The notes under the pieces were generated by a model. That model ran no database searches and was not told the origin of the DNA. It was given only the letters and a program-made list of their open reading frames with translations. From the NCBI GenBank assembly GCA_003584865.1, contig QVQE01000158.1:1-41791 (forward strand): a DNA stretch of 41,791 nt, read 5' to 3'. Source of the stretch: Methylococcales bacterium. Its GTDB lineage: Bacteria > Pseudomonadota > Gammaproteobacteria > Methylococcales > Methylomonadaceae. Shown piece after piece: positions 14,318 to 23,456 of the stretch (within the stretch, counting starts at the first letter, position 1; each line of letters starts with the position of its first letter). A program made the translations under genes and the position numbers.

Positions 14318-16720
14318 ATGAAAAACCCAAAATTATGGACTAATTCAGATATACTCAATGCTGGCAATAGTCAGACATTTTTCTCCCAACCTGTAAATAC
14401 AAACGACCACTGGTCGAGTACTAACAACAATATTCCGGCTATCACCCATCATACCCACTCAACTAGCCCATCAGTCTATCCTGAACCTATACATGTCAAC
14501 AACTCGTTTGCTTTCAATTCAGGAACTGCCTTGCGCACGCCGACATCCAATGCAACGTCTCTAGTAGCTCCAGCAGCGACCTTAGTGGGTTCTGTTGGTG
14601 GCTTTCAGATAAATCTAATGTGGGATGCCACTGTCAGCACAGCCGTCTCAACTTTTCAGGCTGGCATTATTCAGGCCGCACAACTACTGTGTAACTCCAT
14701 CGCCAATAACATTGTTTTAAATATAGGCATTACCTGCTCTGGAACCGGTGGTGGTGCATCGGCTGGCCCATCAAGTGGTTATTCCGAATCGTATTCGACT
14801 GTTTACACGAATTTGATTAGCCATGCAGCAGCGGGAGATACTACTTTTAGCGCTTTACCTACAGGCACATCCATTCAAGGGCAGTCCTCAGTCGTCGTTT
14901 GGGATGCTCAACTTAAGCTTTGGGGACTGGCGACACCTGCCGGCGCCACGGACGGCGGCGCAACGTTTGCCACGGACATCAATTCCAGTTTGTTACCCGG
15001 TGTCGCACTGCATGAATTAACCCATGCAATGGGCAGAATCCCTTATGGTACCACTCCAGACATCTTTGACTTATTCAGATTTACAGCACCGGGTACTTTA
15101 CTTTTTACTGGCACAATACCGGCAGCGTCCGCTTATTTTTCTTTAGACGGAGGCAAAACAGTCTTAGCCAACTACGGAACCCGTTCTGATCCAAGTGATT
15201 TTCTTAATTCAGGTGTGCAAGGAAGCAATGATGCCTTCAATGAATACTATACAGGCTCAACATTTCAAGCACTTTCTGTCATCGACCTCAAGCAGTTAGA
15301 TGCTATAGGCTACACGCTGACGAATGCAGCGCCTCCTTCAGGCTATGGAAGCGTAGCTACTTTTCTCAGCAGTCTGGCTACACTTGGCGCGAGTAGCTTT
15401 GTTATTATCGATACCGCTACAAACGTAGTATCTAACATTGGTTTACTACAAAGCAGCGTAAGTTTGATTAATACGATTATCCAAACGGATACGGGAGTCG
15501 CCTTGGCAATGACTGCGGCACAATCTGTTGCAGACAACGCGGTTTTATCCAAGATATCAGGGGCACCTGTGTTAACTGTTTCAGGGACTACTGGAGCCGA
15601 TACACTGCAAGATACCACCAAGAGCAATGCTAGTCTGACGGGTGGCCTTGGCATAGATACTTTTATGGTATCCGGTAAAGCTTCAATTACTGATTTAGGT
15701 AATGGGGGTGCCGATGTACTCACTGTTGCCGCAGGTGGCACTGCCAATGCAACGATTAATACAGCCTGGATAGCTAGCGCTGGAACCAGTAATAATGGCA
15801 CAGCAACTATTACAACAGCTGGTTTAGACGTTAATCTGGCGGCTGTCACCTCCGGTATCAACGGCTTTAAAGTCACCGATACCGGTGTTGCCACCACGCT
15901 TACTGGCTCTGCGCTTAATGATACACTGATTGGTGGGACGGGAAATGACACTTTGGCAGGCGGTTTAGGGGTAAATATCTTAACTGGCGGCGCTGGCCTT
16001 GATACTTTCAATGTCACGGGAACCGACACCATTACTGATTTAGGTAATGGGGGTGCTGATGTTCTTACTATAGCAGCAGGAGCCACCGCTATTGCGTCTA
16101 TCAATACGGCCTGGACAGCCACAGTTGCGAGTGCTAATAACGGAACGGTCAATATCACCACCTCAGGACTAGCCGTCAATTTATCGGCGATCACCACCGG
16201 CACCAACGGCTTTAAAGTCACCGATACCGGTGTTGCCACGACCCTTACAGGTTCCGGTTTGAATGATATCCTGACTGGCGGCACTGGCAAAGATACACTC
16301 ATTGGCGGCAATGGTAATGATATCTTGATTGGTGGCTTGGGTAATGACACGCTAACCGGTGGCGCTGGGTCAGATTATTTCGTCTTTAATACAACACCTA
16401 ATACATCGTCCAACAAAGATACGATTACTGACTTTGTCTCAGGCACTGATAAGCTGGAATTCAGTAAAACCGTTTTCGCCGGCATTGCCACTGCTGCTGG
16501 AACGGGGAATGGGGCTGCTTTAACTGCGAATGAATTTGTCTCTAGCACCACTGCGACTGCTGGCACAACAGCCACTTCGCATTTTATCTATAACAGTACA
16601 TCGGGTATATTGTATTACGATGCGGATGCAAATGGGGCGGGTGCTGCCGTTCAGGTAGCGTTAATTGGTACGACTACACACCCGGCTTTGGTAGCGGCTG
16701 ACTTTTTAATCATCGCTTAG
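14318..16720 (+). CDS. RTX zinc metalloprotease, probably type I secreted
   Basis: An 800-residue acidic protein with no Sec signal and a Ser/Thr/Asn-rich start. Residues about 95-335 form a metalloprotease domain. HELTHAMGRIP at 232-242 supplies the two zinc His and catalytic Glu, and the context (VALHELTHAMGRIPYG, later DLFRFTAPGT) matches the family NCBI calls NF038122. The third His of a classical metzincin is replaced by Pro. Then come two 115-residue repeats starting about 457 and 572, each with LGNGGADVLT, GFKVTDTGVATTLTGS and RTX nonapeptides. A dense RTX block (LIGGNGNDILIGGLGNDTL, around 660-685) leads into YFVFNT and a C-terminal VAADFLIIA, typical of ABC-transporter secretion signals. 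No type I transporter is in the window. A 335-codon frame on the opposite strand is a shadow. Confidence 0.88.
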   Translation: MKNPKLWTNSDILNAGNSQTFFSQPVNTNDHWSSTNNNIPAITHHTHSTSPSVYPEPIHVNNSFAFNSGTALRTPTSNATSLVAPAATLVGSVGGFQINLMWDATVSTAVSTFQAGIIQAAQLLCNSIANNIVLNIGITCSGTGGGASAGPSSGYSESYSTVYTNLISHAAAGDTTFSALPTGTSIQGQSSVVVWDAQLKLWGLATPAGATDGGATFATDINSSLLPGVALHELTHAMGRIPYGTTPDIFDLFRFTAPGTLLFTGTIPAASAYFSLDGGKTVLANYGTRSDPSDFLNSGVQGSNDAFNEYYTGSTFQALSVIDLKQLDAIGYTLTNAAPPSGYGSVATFLSSLATLGASSFVIIDTATNVVSNIGLLQSSVSLINTIIQTDTGVALAMTAAQSVADNAVLSKISGAPVLTVSGTTGADTLQDTTKSNASLTGGLGIDTFMVSGKASITDLGNGGADVLTVAAGGTANATINTAWIASAGTSNNGTATITTAGLDVNLAAVTSGINGFKVTDTGVATTLTGSALNDTLIGGTGNDTLAGGLGVNILTGGAGLDTFNVTGTDTITDLGNGGADVLTIAAGATAIASINTAWTATVASANNGTVNITTSGLAVNLSAITTGTNGFKVTDTGVATTLTGSGLNDILTGGTGKDTLIGGNGNDILIGGLGNDTLTGGAGSDYFVFNTTPNTSSNKDTITDFVSGTDKLEFSKTVFAGIATAAGTGNGAALTANEFVSSTTATAGTTATSHFIYNSTSGILYYDADANGAGAAVQVALIGTTTHPALVAADFLIIA
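15686..16375 (+). repeat. Two tandem 345-bp repeats inside the RTX gene
   Basis: Units start at 15686 and 16031 with the same sequence (ATTACTGATTTAGGTAATGG...). The stretch around AACGGCTTTAAAGTCACCGA recurs at 15860 and 16205, confirming a 345-base period. Some stretches of more than 30 bases are identical while others have diverged strongly, which suggests duplication followed by partial gene conversion or uneven selection. Confidence 0.85.
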
Positions 16721-16737
16721 GTTTGGTTTGGCTTGGC

Positions 16738-16767
16738 CCCGTCATCGAACTCATGTTTAATGACGGG
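16738..16767 (+). terminator. Hairpin after the RTX gene
   Basis: CCCGTCAT and ATGACGGG form a perfect 8-bp stem with a 14-base loop shortly after the RTX stop codon. It lies just before the stronger bidirectional terminator and may assist it. Confidence 0.45.
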
Positions 16768-16778
16768 TTATCAGGCAT

Positions 16779-16813
16779 AAAAAAAGGGAGTGGATTTCTC
16801 CACTCCCTTTTTT
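16779..16813. terminator. Strong bidirectional terminator
   Basis: AAAAAAGGGAGTGGA pairs with TCCACTCCCTTTTTT around a 4-base loop, giving a G/C-rich stem with an A-run on one side and a T-run on the other. It serves both the RTX gene (plus) and the porin-like gene (minus), which converge here. Confidence 0.9.
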
Positions 16814-16839
16814 CCAGGCGAACGATTTAAGCGTAATGC

Positions 16840-17781
16840 TTAGAAACCGAAACCGACTTGGCCGCCAGCTGTGAAACCGTTTACGTTAGTACCATCAAGT
16901 TGGCTTGTTGCCAAGAAATAACGCACGTCTGCACCGATGTACAAGCTTTTCCAAATATTGTAATCAAAACCAGTAGCAAAGTTCATCCCTGGTTTCAAAT
17001 AAGATATTGTATTAACTTGTGTTGGTGGACTGATAAAATTAAGTGTAAGACCCACTGGTATAATCCATGGTCTCAGTGCACTGCCTTTTAAGAATTTAAC
17101 TTTTGGTGATGCGCTTAGTCTCATCATGCTTTGGCTAACAGTTGCAGGTGCTGCTATACCAGCTGTTGCTTGAGTAACACTACCAGTGTATCTGCCAACA
17201 TCAACATAATTGATATCTAATTCACCTAATAAATCAGTCTTATCTAATAATCCAAATAAGCCTTCATTTAAATGAAAATCAACACCTGCGCCAACATTCC
17301 AACCGCTTGAACTACCACCAGTAGCACCTGGCAATACGCCCCCTAATGGCAATGAAGAACCACCAAAAGAATTGGTTGTAGCAAGCATTGCACGATCATT
17401 TTGAACATAACCACCACGGAAGTACAACATGTTGTCTTTATCGTGATGTTTTTCATGCTTCACATGATCTGCTTTAATTGAAGCAGCCCATGCATCTAAT
17501 TCTTGAATTTTTTGAGAATCAGCAGAAACAACTGCAGCTGTTGGAACTGAAGCTCTTACTTGTGCTTTTAAGCTATCCACTTCGTCTTGCAAAGCACGTA
17601 ATTGTGCTTCTAATGCACTTGTGTTGCTGCTAGTAGTTGTTACTGAGTGGTGATACTCAGAGGTAGTCAACGTTCTAACTGTTTTAGCTTTTTTTGCCAT
17701 TGCCTGTGGAGCCGCAACCATACCTGCGACTGTTATTGTTACTAAGGCTGCGCCTAAGTATTTATTATTTTTATTAATCAT
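16840..17781 (-). CDS. Outer-membrane beta-barrel (porin-like) protein with coiled-coil N-terminus
   Basis: A 313-residue exported protein. The signal peptide is MINKNNKYLGAALVTITVAG then MVAAPQAMA. Next comes a basic, Thr/Ser-rich stretch and a heptad coiled coil (LEAQLRALQDEVDSLKAQV, about residues 58-76), as in trimeric porin families. A His/Lys-rich segment (HVKHEKHHDKDN) precedes the barrel. The barrel has alternating strands such as LYFRGGYVQ, WNVGAGVDFHL, LLGELDINYVDVG and LYIGADVRYFLA, and ends with Phe (GGQVGFGF), the usual outer-membrane insertion signal. AGGGGGAGAG precedes the ATG, consistent with strong expression. It resembles single-gene porins of methanotrophs, but the substrate is unknown. 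Confidence 0.8.
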   Translation of the reverse strand: MINKNNKYLGAALVTITVAGMVAAPQAMAKKAKTVRTLTTSEYHHSVTTTSSNTSALEAQLRALQDEVDSLKAQVRASVPTAAVVSADSQKIQELDAWAASIKADHVKHEKHHDKDNMLYFRGGYVQNDRAMLATTNSFGGSSLPLGGVLPGATGGSSSGWNVGAGVDFHLNEGLFGLLDKTDLLGELDINYVDVGRYTGSVTQATAGIAAPATVSQSMMRLSASPKVKFLKGSALRPWIIPVGLTLNFISPPTQVNTISYLKPGMNFATGFDYNIWKSLYIGADVRYFLATSQLDGTNVNGFTAGGQVGFGF

Positions 17782-18174
17782 TGCTCTCCCCCTTATGGGT
17801 TGTTAATTTACAAACTATTTGCATAAATACAACAAACTTGATTTCACGCACGCAATAATAGCAGTAAAAACATTAACCCACAAGCGTTAATGCTATTTTT
17901 TTTATATTGATTAACCCTTAATTATCAATAATTAAGAGTTGATACCCATAATCACGCCATGATTGTCTAAAAAAAACAACAGGAAACGACAAAGACTCTA
18001 ACTTACAACACTGTTAAAATAACGGGTAAGAAGTTAAAGTAGATAACAATTCTACACACTTCACGCTCAATAATTGCCGTTTATTTACTTGGCAGGAACC
18101 TAGGGTTGGTCTCTAATAACAAACGAGAATTTGAAAGAATGCATTGCTCAATAACAAAAACTCGGATTTAAGCG
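17782..18174. promoter_or_regulatory. AT-rich divergent intergenic region with a 28-bp near-palindrome
   Basis: These 393 bases hold no gene. At 17913-17940 there is a near-perfect palindrome centred on TTAATTATCAATAATTAA (17918-17935), extended by AACCC/GAGTT arms with one mismatch. It could be a binding site for a dimeric regulator of the porin gene (minus) or thiO (plus). No T-run makes it a clear terminator. Several TATAAT-like hexamers occur, but none is convincing enough to single out. Confidence 0.4.
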
Positions 18175-19296
18175 ATGATTAAATCCTCAGATATTACTAT
18201 CATCGGCGGCGGTGTTATCGGCCTTCTCACCGCGCGAGAATTTTTTAATGCCGGAGCAACCGTCACGGTCATTGAAAAAAACACGTTAGGCCAAGAGTCC
18301 TCTTGGGCAGGCGGTGGCATCTTGATGCCACTTTATCCCTGGCGACAAGCAGATGCCATCACTCGCCTAACCATACAAAGCCTTAGTTTATATCCCACCT
18401 TGGCTTCCCAACTGTTAGCTGATACCCGTAAAGATCCAGAATGGACTCAATGCGGAATACTGATTACAAAAAACCCTGATTATGCTGATGCCATCGACTG
18501 GTGTAAAACCAATAACGTGCCATTTGAAGTAGCAGAATCACATTTTTTTGACGCACTCAATACAATACCGGACCATCCGCTTTGGTTACCTTCTATTGCT
18601 CAAGCCCGTAATCCTCGTTTGGTTAAATCATTAATACAAGATTTAGTTAATAAAGGTATTACCCTAATAGAACAATGTGAATTGATTGATGTTATGCTGG
18701 ATAAGAATCAGATTACGCACATTAAAACCAGTACAGGCTTACTGCCAGTTCAGCACTTAATTATCTCAGCAGGTGCTTGGACAGGCTCTCTGTTTAAACG
18801 GCTATTTCCCGAACTAGCTCACGCCCCTCATGTGGCTCCTGTAAAAGGACAAATGTTGTTATTTGATGCCCAACCCGATATGTTACCCTCCATGGTACTG
18901 GATGGAGATCTATATCTAATCCCGCGTAGGGATGGAAAAATATTAGCGGGCAGTACCGTTGAGTACGATGGCTTTAACAAAAGCACTTCACTGATGGCTA
19001 AGGAACGACTCACTGACTTTGCCTTAACACTGCTACCCGCACTTAAAAAAACACCGCTTATTCATCATTGGGCAGGTTTAAGACCCGGCACTCAAGAAGG
19101 TGTACCCTACATTGACCTGCATCCAGAGATTGCTAATTTGAGTATTAATGCCGGGCATTTTAGAAACGGCCTCATTATGGGGCCAGCGTCTGCGCAACTC
19201 ATGGTTGATTTAATATTGAAGCGCACCACGGCAGTAAGCCCTGAACCCTATCAATTAAGCTCTCATGAAAAGAGAGCCGCGTTAGCCGCGCAATAG
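18175..19296 (+). CDS. thiO: Glycine oxidase ThiO
   Basis: ThiO is a FAD-dependent oxidase that converts glycine to iminoglycine, which ThiG uses to build the thiazole ring of thiamine. The 373-residue protein opens with the FAD dinucleotide motif ITIIGGGVIGLLTAREFFNA, then QESSWAGGGILMPLYPW (conserved GGI.). It has LIISAGAWTGSLF, the VKGQMLLFD strand, LIPRRDGKILAGSTVEYDGF, and the C-terminal HWAGLRPGTQEGVPYI and GHFRNGLIMGPASAQLM with flavin and substrate residues. It lies upstream of pyrD with a 57-base gap. No other thi gene and no TPP riboswitch is visible, so regulation by thiamine cannot be claimed. Confidence 0.92.
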   Translation: MIKSSDITIIGGGVIGLLTAREFFNAGATVTVIEKNTLGQESSWAGGGILMPLYPWRQADAITRLTIQSLSLYPTLASQLLADTRKDPEWTQCGILITKNPDYADAIDWCKTNNVPFEVAESHFFDALNTIPDHPLWLPSIAQARNPRLVKSLIQDLVNKGITLIEQCELIDVMLDKNQITHIKTSTGLLPVQHLIISAGAWTGSLFKRLFPELAHAPHVAPVKGQMLLFDAQPDMLPSMVLDGDLYLIPRRDGKILAGSTVEYDGFNKSTSLMAKERLTDFALTLLPALKKTPLIHHWAGLRPGTQEGVPYIDLHPEIANLSINAGHFRNGLIMGPASAQLMVDLILKRTTAVSPEPYQLSSHEKRAALAAQ

Positions 19297-19353
19297 TAAC
19301 GACTCACGAGAGCATTTAATTTTTACATAAATCTTATAACCAACGGCAGCCCT

Positions 19354-20367
19354 ATGAATCTTTATCCTTTACTGCGACCTATTTTATTTTCTCTTGACCC
19401 GGAAACCGCGCATGAAGTCACCTTAAAGCTATTGAATACAGCTAATGCGACAGGGATAGGCTCATTAATCTATCCAACCGTTAAAGATAAACCGGTTAAT
19501 GTCATGGGTCTGGACTTTAAAAATCCTGTCGGTCTTGCTGCAGGTATGGATAAAAATGGTGACTATATTAATGCACTAGCGGCTTTAGGCTTTGGTTTTT
19601 TAGAAATAGGTACAGTAACTCCCAGACCACAACCCGGTAATCCTAAGCCACGTTTATTCAGATTACCTGAGCATCAAGCAATTATTAATCGGATGGGCTT
19701 TAATAATTTGGGCATAGATCACCTCTTGGCACAGGTCAAGTTAAGTGGCTACTCAGGAATATTAGGCATTAATATCGGCAAAAATTTTGATACGCCTATA
19801 GAAAATGCGACAGAGGATTATTTAATCGGCTTACGTAAGGCTTACCCCTCTGCAAGTTATATTACGATTAATATCTCCTCGCCTAACACTAAAAACTTAC
19901 GTCAACTACAACAAGGCGATGAAATAACCGCTTTGATTGCTCGCTTAAAAGAAGAACAACTTAAACTTCAAGTAAAACACGACTTTTATGTGCCTTTAGC
20001 TATCAAAATAGCGCCCGACCTCAATGAGGATGAAATCAGTCATATTGCCCAATTACTACTGGAGTTTAAAATAGATGGTGTTATTGCCACGAATACGACA
20101 ATCTTTAGAGGCGCTATTGCAGGTCACCCCTTGGCACAAGAAGCAGGGGGCTTAAGTGGCGCCCCCGTCAAAACCGCATCAACCCGTGTTGTTCGTGGTT
20201 TGGCTTCTGAATTAAACGGCAAAGTCGCTATTATTGCTGCTGGCGGTATTTTGAGTGCTGAGGATGCTCAAGAAAAACTGACAGCGGGAGCAAGCCTGGT
20301 ACAGGTTTACAGTGGCTTGATTTATAAAGGTCCGCAATTAATTGAGGACATTGTTAAAGCGCTTTAG
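19354..20367 (+). CDS. pyrD: Quinone-dependent dihydroorotate dehydrogenase (class 2)
   Basis: PyrD oxidises dihydroorotate to orotate in pyrimidine synthesis and passes electrons to membrane ubiquinone. The 337-residue length and the N-terminal helical segment MNLYPLLRPILFSLDPETAH, which docks on the membrane, mark class 2. FMN and substrate motifs are NPVGLAAGMDKNGDYINAL, GFLEIGTVTPRPQPGNPKPR, INRMGFNNLG, YITINISSPNTKNLRQLQ (catalytic Ser), LAIKIAPDL, GVIATNTT and GGLSGAPVKTAST, with GGILSAEDAQEKLTAGASLV near the end. A C-rich hairpin repeat follows the stop and probably ends transcription. Confidence 0.97.
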   Translation: MNLYPLLRPILFSLDPETAHEVTLKLLNTANATGIGSLIYPTVKDKPVNVMGLDFKNPVGLAAGMDKNGDYINALAALGFGFLEIGTVTPRPQPGNPKPRLFRLPEHQAIINRMGFNNLGIDHLLAQVKLSGYSGILGINIGKNFDTPIENATEDYLIGLRKAYPSASYITINISSPNTKNLRQLQQGDEITALIARLKEEQLKLQVKHDFYVPLAIKIAPDLNEDEISHIAQLLLEFKIDGVIATNTTIFRGAIAGHPLAQEAGGLSGAPVKTASTRVVRGLASELNGKVAIIAAGGILSAEDAQEKLTAGASLVQVYSGLIYKGPQLIEDIVKAL

Positions 20368-20378
20368 TTGTAGGTACT

Positions 20379-20460
20379 CAGTCCCCCTCTTTTAAAAAGA
20401 GGGGTTAGGGGAGATTTTATTAAATAAATCTCTCTCGATCCCCCTTTTTCAAAGGGGGAA
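20379..20460. repeat. C-rich double-hairpin intergenic repeat
   Basis: Two G/C-capped hairpins are visible: CCCCTCTTTTAAAAAGAGGGG (20384-20404) and CCCCC/GGGGG around TTTTTCAAA (20440-20458). An AT-rich near-palindrome, GAGATTTTATT with AATAAATCTC, lies between. This architecture recurs in many bacterial genomes as a dispersed element. Here it lies between convergent pyrD and pmbA and can act as a terminator for both. A truncated relative is at 23389-23412. Confidence 0.75.
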
Positions 20461-20489
20461 GAGCAAAACGGAGACCTGAATATTTATTT

Positions 20490-21821
20490 TTATTCGCCAG
20501 CAATAGACATTTGCTCAACCAGTATTGAACCTGTACGCGTGCTGCCCCGATAATCAATATCATTACCTATCGCCACGATATTTTTCAGCATATCTTTTAA
20601 ATTGCCTGCAATAGTAATTTCTTCAACGGGATATTGAATCACGCCATTTTCCACCCAAAAACCTGCCGCACCCCGAGAGTAATCACCCGTTAAGATATTA
20701 ACACCCTGCCCCATCAATTCTGTCACCAACAATCCGGTATCCAGTTTCTTCAACATCCCCTGAAAGTCTAACTCGCTGGGATCAATGGTTAAATTACGTA
20801 CACCACCTGCATTACCGGTACTGTGCAAACCCAGTTTACGAGCAGAATAAGTACCCAAGACATAACTCCGTAAGATACCCTCACTAACGATATCACGTGT
20901 TTTTGTAGCAACTCCTTCTGAATCATAAGCCGAACTTCCCAACCCACCTTTTAAATGCGGTTGTTCATAGATATGAACAAAAGCAGGAAAAACCTGTGTA
21001 TCTAAAGCATCCAGTAAAAAGGACGCTTTACGATATAAATTACCCCCTGAGATTGCACTAATAAACGAGGATAATAAGCCGGAAGCAATTTCTGCACTGT
21101 ATAACACAGGACACTGACGAGTACTTAAACGACGACCTTCCAATCGTCTCAGTGCCCGCTCAGCCGCTTTTCTACCGATGTCTGCTGCGGACTCTAGATT
21201 CTGTGCATTTCTGGCTACGCTATACCAGTAATCACGTTGCATACTGCCACCACGCTGCGCCAAAACCGAACAACTAAGCGAATGCCGCGTTGAAATATAG
21301 CCCTGTAAAAAACCCAGGCTATTACCCATAACGTGAATACCTTGATGCGTATTAATCGTCGCCCCTTCTGAGTTACTGATATCCTTATGAAAATTACGCG
21401 CCACATTTTCACATTCAACAGCCAGATCAATCGCCTCGTCCGCACTAATAGACCAAGGATGATTCAAATCAAGATCAGGAAATTCAGTCGCTAATAACTC
21501 TTTTTCCGGCAACCCCGCATAAGCATCTTCACTGGTATAACGCGCAATACTGCAAGCCGCAGTGACGGTTTCTTTAATCGATTCGGGCGATAAATCGGTG
21601 GTACTTGCTGAACCCTTACGCTGACCAAAATAAACCGTTATACCCAGACCTTGACCACAATGATGCTCAATAGTCTCAACTTCACCTAAACGCGCTGACA
21701 CAGACAAGCCGTTTTCTTGACTTAACCCCGCTTCAGCCGCACTAGCCCCTTGTTCTTTGGCTTCATCCAACAAGTGTTGAACACTGTTTTTTAAACGCTT
21801 AACTTCTTCCTGATTCTGCAC
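20490..21821 (-). CDS. pmbA: Metalloprotease-system subunit PmbA/TldE
   Basis: PmbA (TldE) pairs with TldD to form the heterodimeric TldD/E protease, which degrades unfolded peptides and matures ribosomal peptides such as microcin B17. It also affects CcdA turnover. The 443-residue protein shows the family body: SARLGEVETIEHHCGQGLGI, VYFGQRKGSASTTDLSPESI, the HQGIHVMGNSLGFLQGYIST region, YDSEGVATKTRDIVSEGIL, STGNAGGVRNLTI and the ending ILVEQMSIAGE. As expected for this subunit, it lacks the HExxxH zinc motif. It follows tldD on the same strand after 69 bases. Confidence 0.95.
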   Translation of the reverse strand: MQNQEEVKRLKNSVQHLLDEAKEQGASAAEAGLSQENGLSVSARLGEVETIEHHCGQGLGITVYFGQRKGSASTTDLSPESIKETVTAACSIARYTSEDAYAGLPEKELLATEFPDLDLNHPWSISADEAIDLAVECENVARNFHKDISNSEGATINTHQGIHVMGNSLGFLQGYISTRHSLSCSVLAQRGGSMQRDYWYSVARNAQNLESAADIGRKAAERALRRLEGRRLSTRQCPVLYSAEIASGLLSSFISAISGGNLYRKASFLLDALDTQVFPAFVHIYEQPHLKGGLGSSAYDSEGVATKTRDIVSEGILRSYVLGTYSARKLGLHSTGNAGGVRNLTIDPSELDFQGMLKKLDTGLLVTELMGQGVNILTGDYSRGAAGFWVENGVIQYPVEEITIAGNLKDMLKNIVAIGNDIDYRGSTRTGSILVEQMSIAGE

Positions 21822-21890
21822 TGTGTTCTCTTTAATCTAAATATTTAGGCGACCTGACGACTATGCTTATGCTGCTGAGATAAAATATCC

Positions 21891-23330
21891 CTACACGCTA
21901 GTGCCGCCAACCGTTATACCATCAATCTTAAGGGTCGGCTGACCAACACCCACCGGCACGCTTTGACCTTCTTTTCCACAACTACCGACACCACTGTCGA
22001 GTTGAAGATCGGTACCGACCATCGATACTTTAGTTAAAACATCAGGGCCATTTCCAATTAACGTTGCACCTTTGACGGCACGTGTAATCTGACCGTTCTC
22101 AATTAAATACGCTTCACTGGCAGAGAACACAAACTTACCTGAGGTAATATCCACCTGTCCACCCGCAAAGTTTTTAGCATACAAGCCTTTCTTAACGGAA
22201 CGAATGATCTCTTCCGGGTTATGAGTGCCGGGCAGCATATAGGTATTGGTCATTCGTGGCATAGGTAAGCTCGCGTAGGACTCACGCCGCCCATTTCCAG
22301 TTGACTTAACGCCCATTAATCGCGCATTAAGCTTGTCCTGCATATAGCCTTTAAGGATACCTTTTTCAATCAGCACAGTATTTTCTGTTGGGGTGCCTTC
22401 ATCATCAATGCTCAAAGAACCGCGTCGCCCCGGTAACGTCCCGTCATCCACCACGGTACATAAATCAGAGGCTACGCGCTCACCCACACGACCACTAAAA
22501 GCCGAAGTACCTTTGCGATTAAAATCACCCTCCAATCCATGACCAATGGCTTCGTGCAATAAGATGCCTGGCCAACCTGCCCCCAATACAACCGTCATGT
22601 TACCAGCGGGTGCGTCTTCTGCTTCCAAATTAACCAAAGCCTGCCTAACCGCTTCCTTGCCATAATTTAACGCTTGATCCTGATCAATGAAGTAGTTGTA
22701 ATCACTTCTACCGCCCCCACCCATACTGGCTTGTTCACGTCGCCCGTTTTCTTCAACAATGACGGTAACATTCATCCTCACTAAAGGTCGAATATCTGCG
22801 GCTAAAGTCCCATCCTGATTAGCGACCAGTATCGTTTCGTGGACACCGCTTAAACTGACAATGACTTCTTCGATACGTGCATCTAGCTTGCGGGTTTCGC
22901 TATCGACTTTGCGTAATAGATCAATCTTCTGCTGTTCTGCCAGTGATTTTAAAGGATTAGCTACTGGATAATACTGAACCGCATTAGCCGCATACACCAA
23001 GCCAACCTGAGCCTCTTGCCCCTGACGGACAATCGCCTTAACGTTATTGGCGGCTTCCAGTAATACCGGCAGTTCAATGCGATCACTGTAAGCAAATCCA
23101 GTCTTCTCACCGGATACCGCCCGAACACCAGCACCTTGTTCAATACTGTAGCTACCTTCTTTAATAATCCCGCCTTCCATCACCCAGGATTCACTGTGGC
23201 TGGACTGAAAGTAAATATCTGCTGCATCAACTGATGAACTCAGCAATCTATTCATGATTTTTTCAATATCACTATCTTGAATACCGGCAGGCGCCAAAAT
23301 AGCTTGTCTTGCAAGGTTTAGTATTTTCAT
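21891..23330 (-). CDS. tldD: Metalloprotease TldD
   Basis: TldD is the catalytic, zinc-bearing subunit of TldD/E. The 479-residue protein carries the HExxxH motif in [18 protein letters not shown] (H259, E260, H264), and [20 protein letters not shown] with the conserved Cys near 455. It also has [51 protein letters not shown] and [20 protein letters not shown]. The ATG at 23330 gives the usual N-terminus. It is at the end of the rlmH-maf-rng-yhdP-nit-bamC block, separated from bamC by 126 bases, so it may have its own promoter. tldD next to yhdP and rng is a conserved gammaproteobacterial neighbourhood. Confidence 0.96.
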   Translation of the reverse strand: MKILNLARQAILAPAGIQDSDIEKIMNRLLSSSVDAADIYFQSSHSESWVMEGGIIKEGSYSIEQGAGVRAVSGEKTGFAYSDRIELPVLLEAANNVKAIVRQGQEAQVGLVYAANAVQYYPVANPLKSLAEQQKIDLLRKVDSETRKLDARIEEVIVSLSGVHETILVANQDGTLAADIRPLVRMNVTVIVEENGRREQASMGGGGRSDYNYFIDQDQALNYGKEAVRQALVNLEAEDAPAGNMTVVLGAGWPGILLHEAIGHGLEGDFNRKGTSAFSGRVGERVASDLCTVVDDGTLPGRRGSLSIDDEGTPTENTVLIEKGILKGYMQDKLNARLMGVKSTGNGRRESYASLPMPRMTNTYMLPGTHNPEEIIRSVKKGLYAKNFAGGQVDITSGKFVFSASEAYLIENGQITRAVKGATLIGNGPDVLTKVSMVGTDLQLDSGVGSCGKEGQSVPVGVGQPTLKIDGITVGGTSV

Positions 23331-23388
23331 TATAACTTTTAGTTAATTATCCCAACAGGGCAACATCATTTACAATACCAGTAACCAT

Positions 23389-23412
23389 TCAGTCCCCCTC
23401 TGTAAAAAAGAG
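23389..23412. repeat. Truncated copy of the C-rich repeat
   Basis: TCAGTCCCCCTCTGTAAAAA followed by AGAG matches the left end of the repeat at 20379 (TCAGTCCCCCTCTTTTAAAAAGAG) but lacks the G-rich arm. It is in the tldD-bamC gap. Confidence 0.5.
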
Positions 23413-23456
23413 CGAATAATTACAACATCATTATGTACACGAACCGCTCTAAATCG

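Noticed and set aside
15343-16350. 335-codon open frame antisense to the RTX gene
   Set aside because: It is Pro/Val/Ser-rich and mirrors the Gly/Thr/Ala codons of the RTX repeats. It has no ribosome binding site or family motif, so it is a shadow of repeat composition.
18060-18174. TPP riboswitch upstream of thiO
   Set aside because: The CTGAGA and ACCC...GAACCTGAT elements of the thi box are absent.
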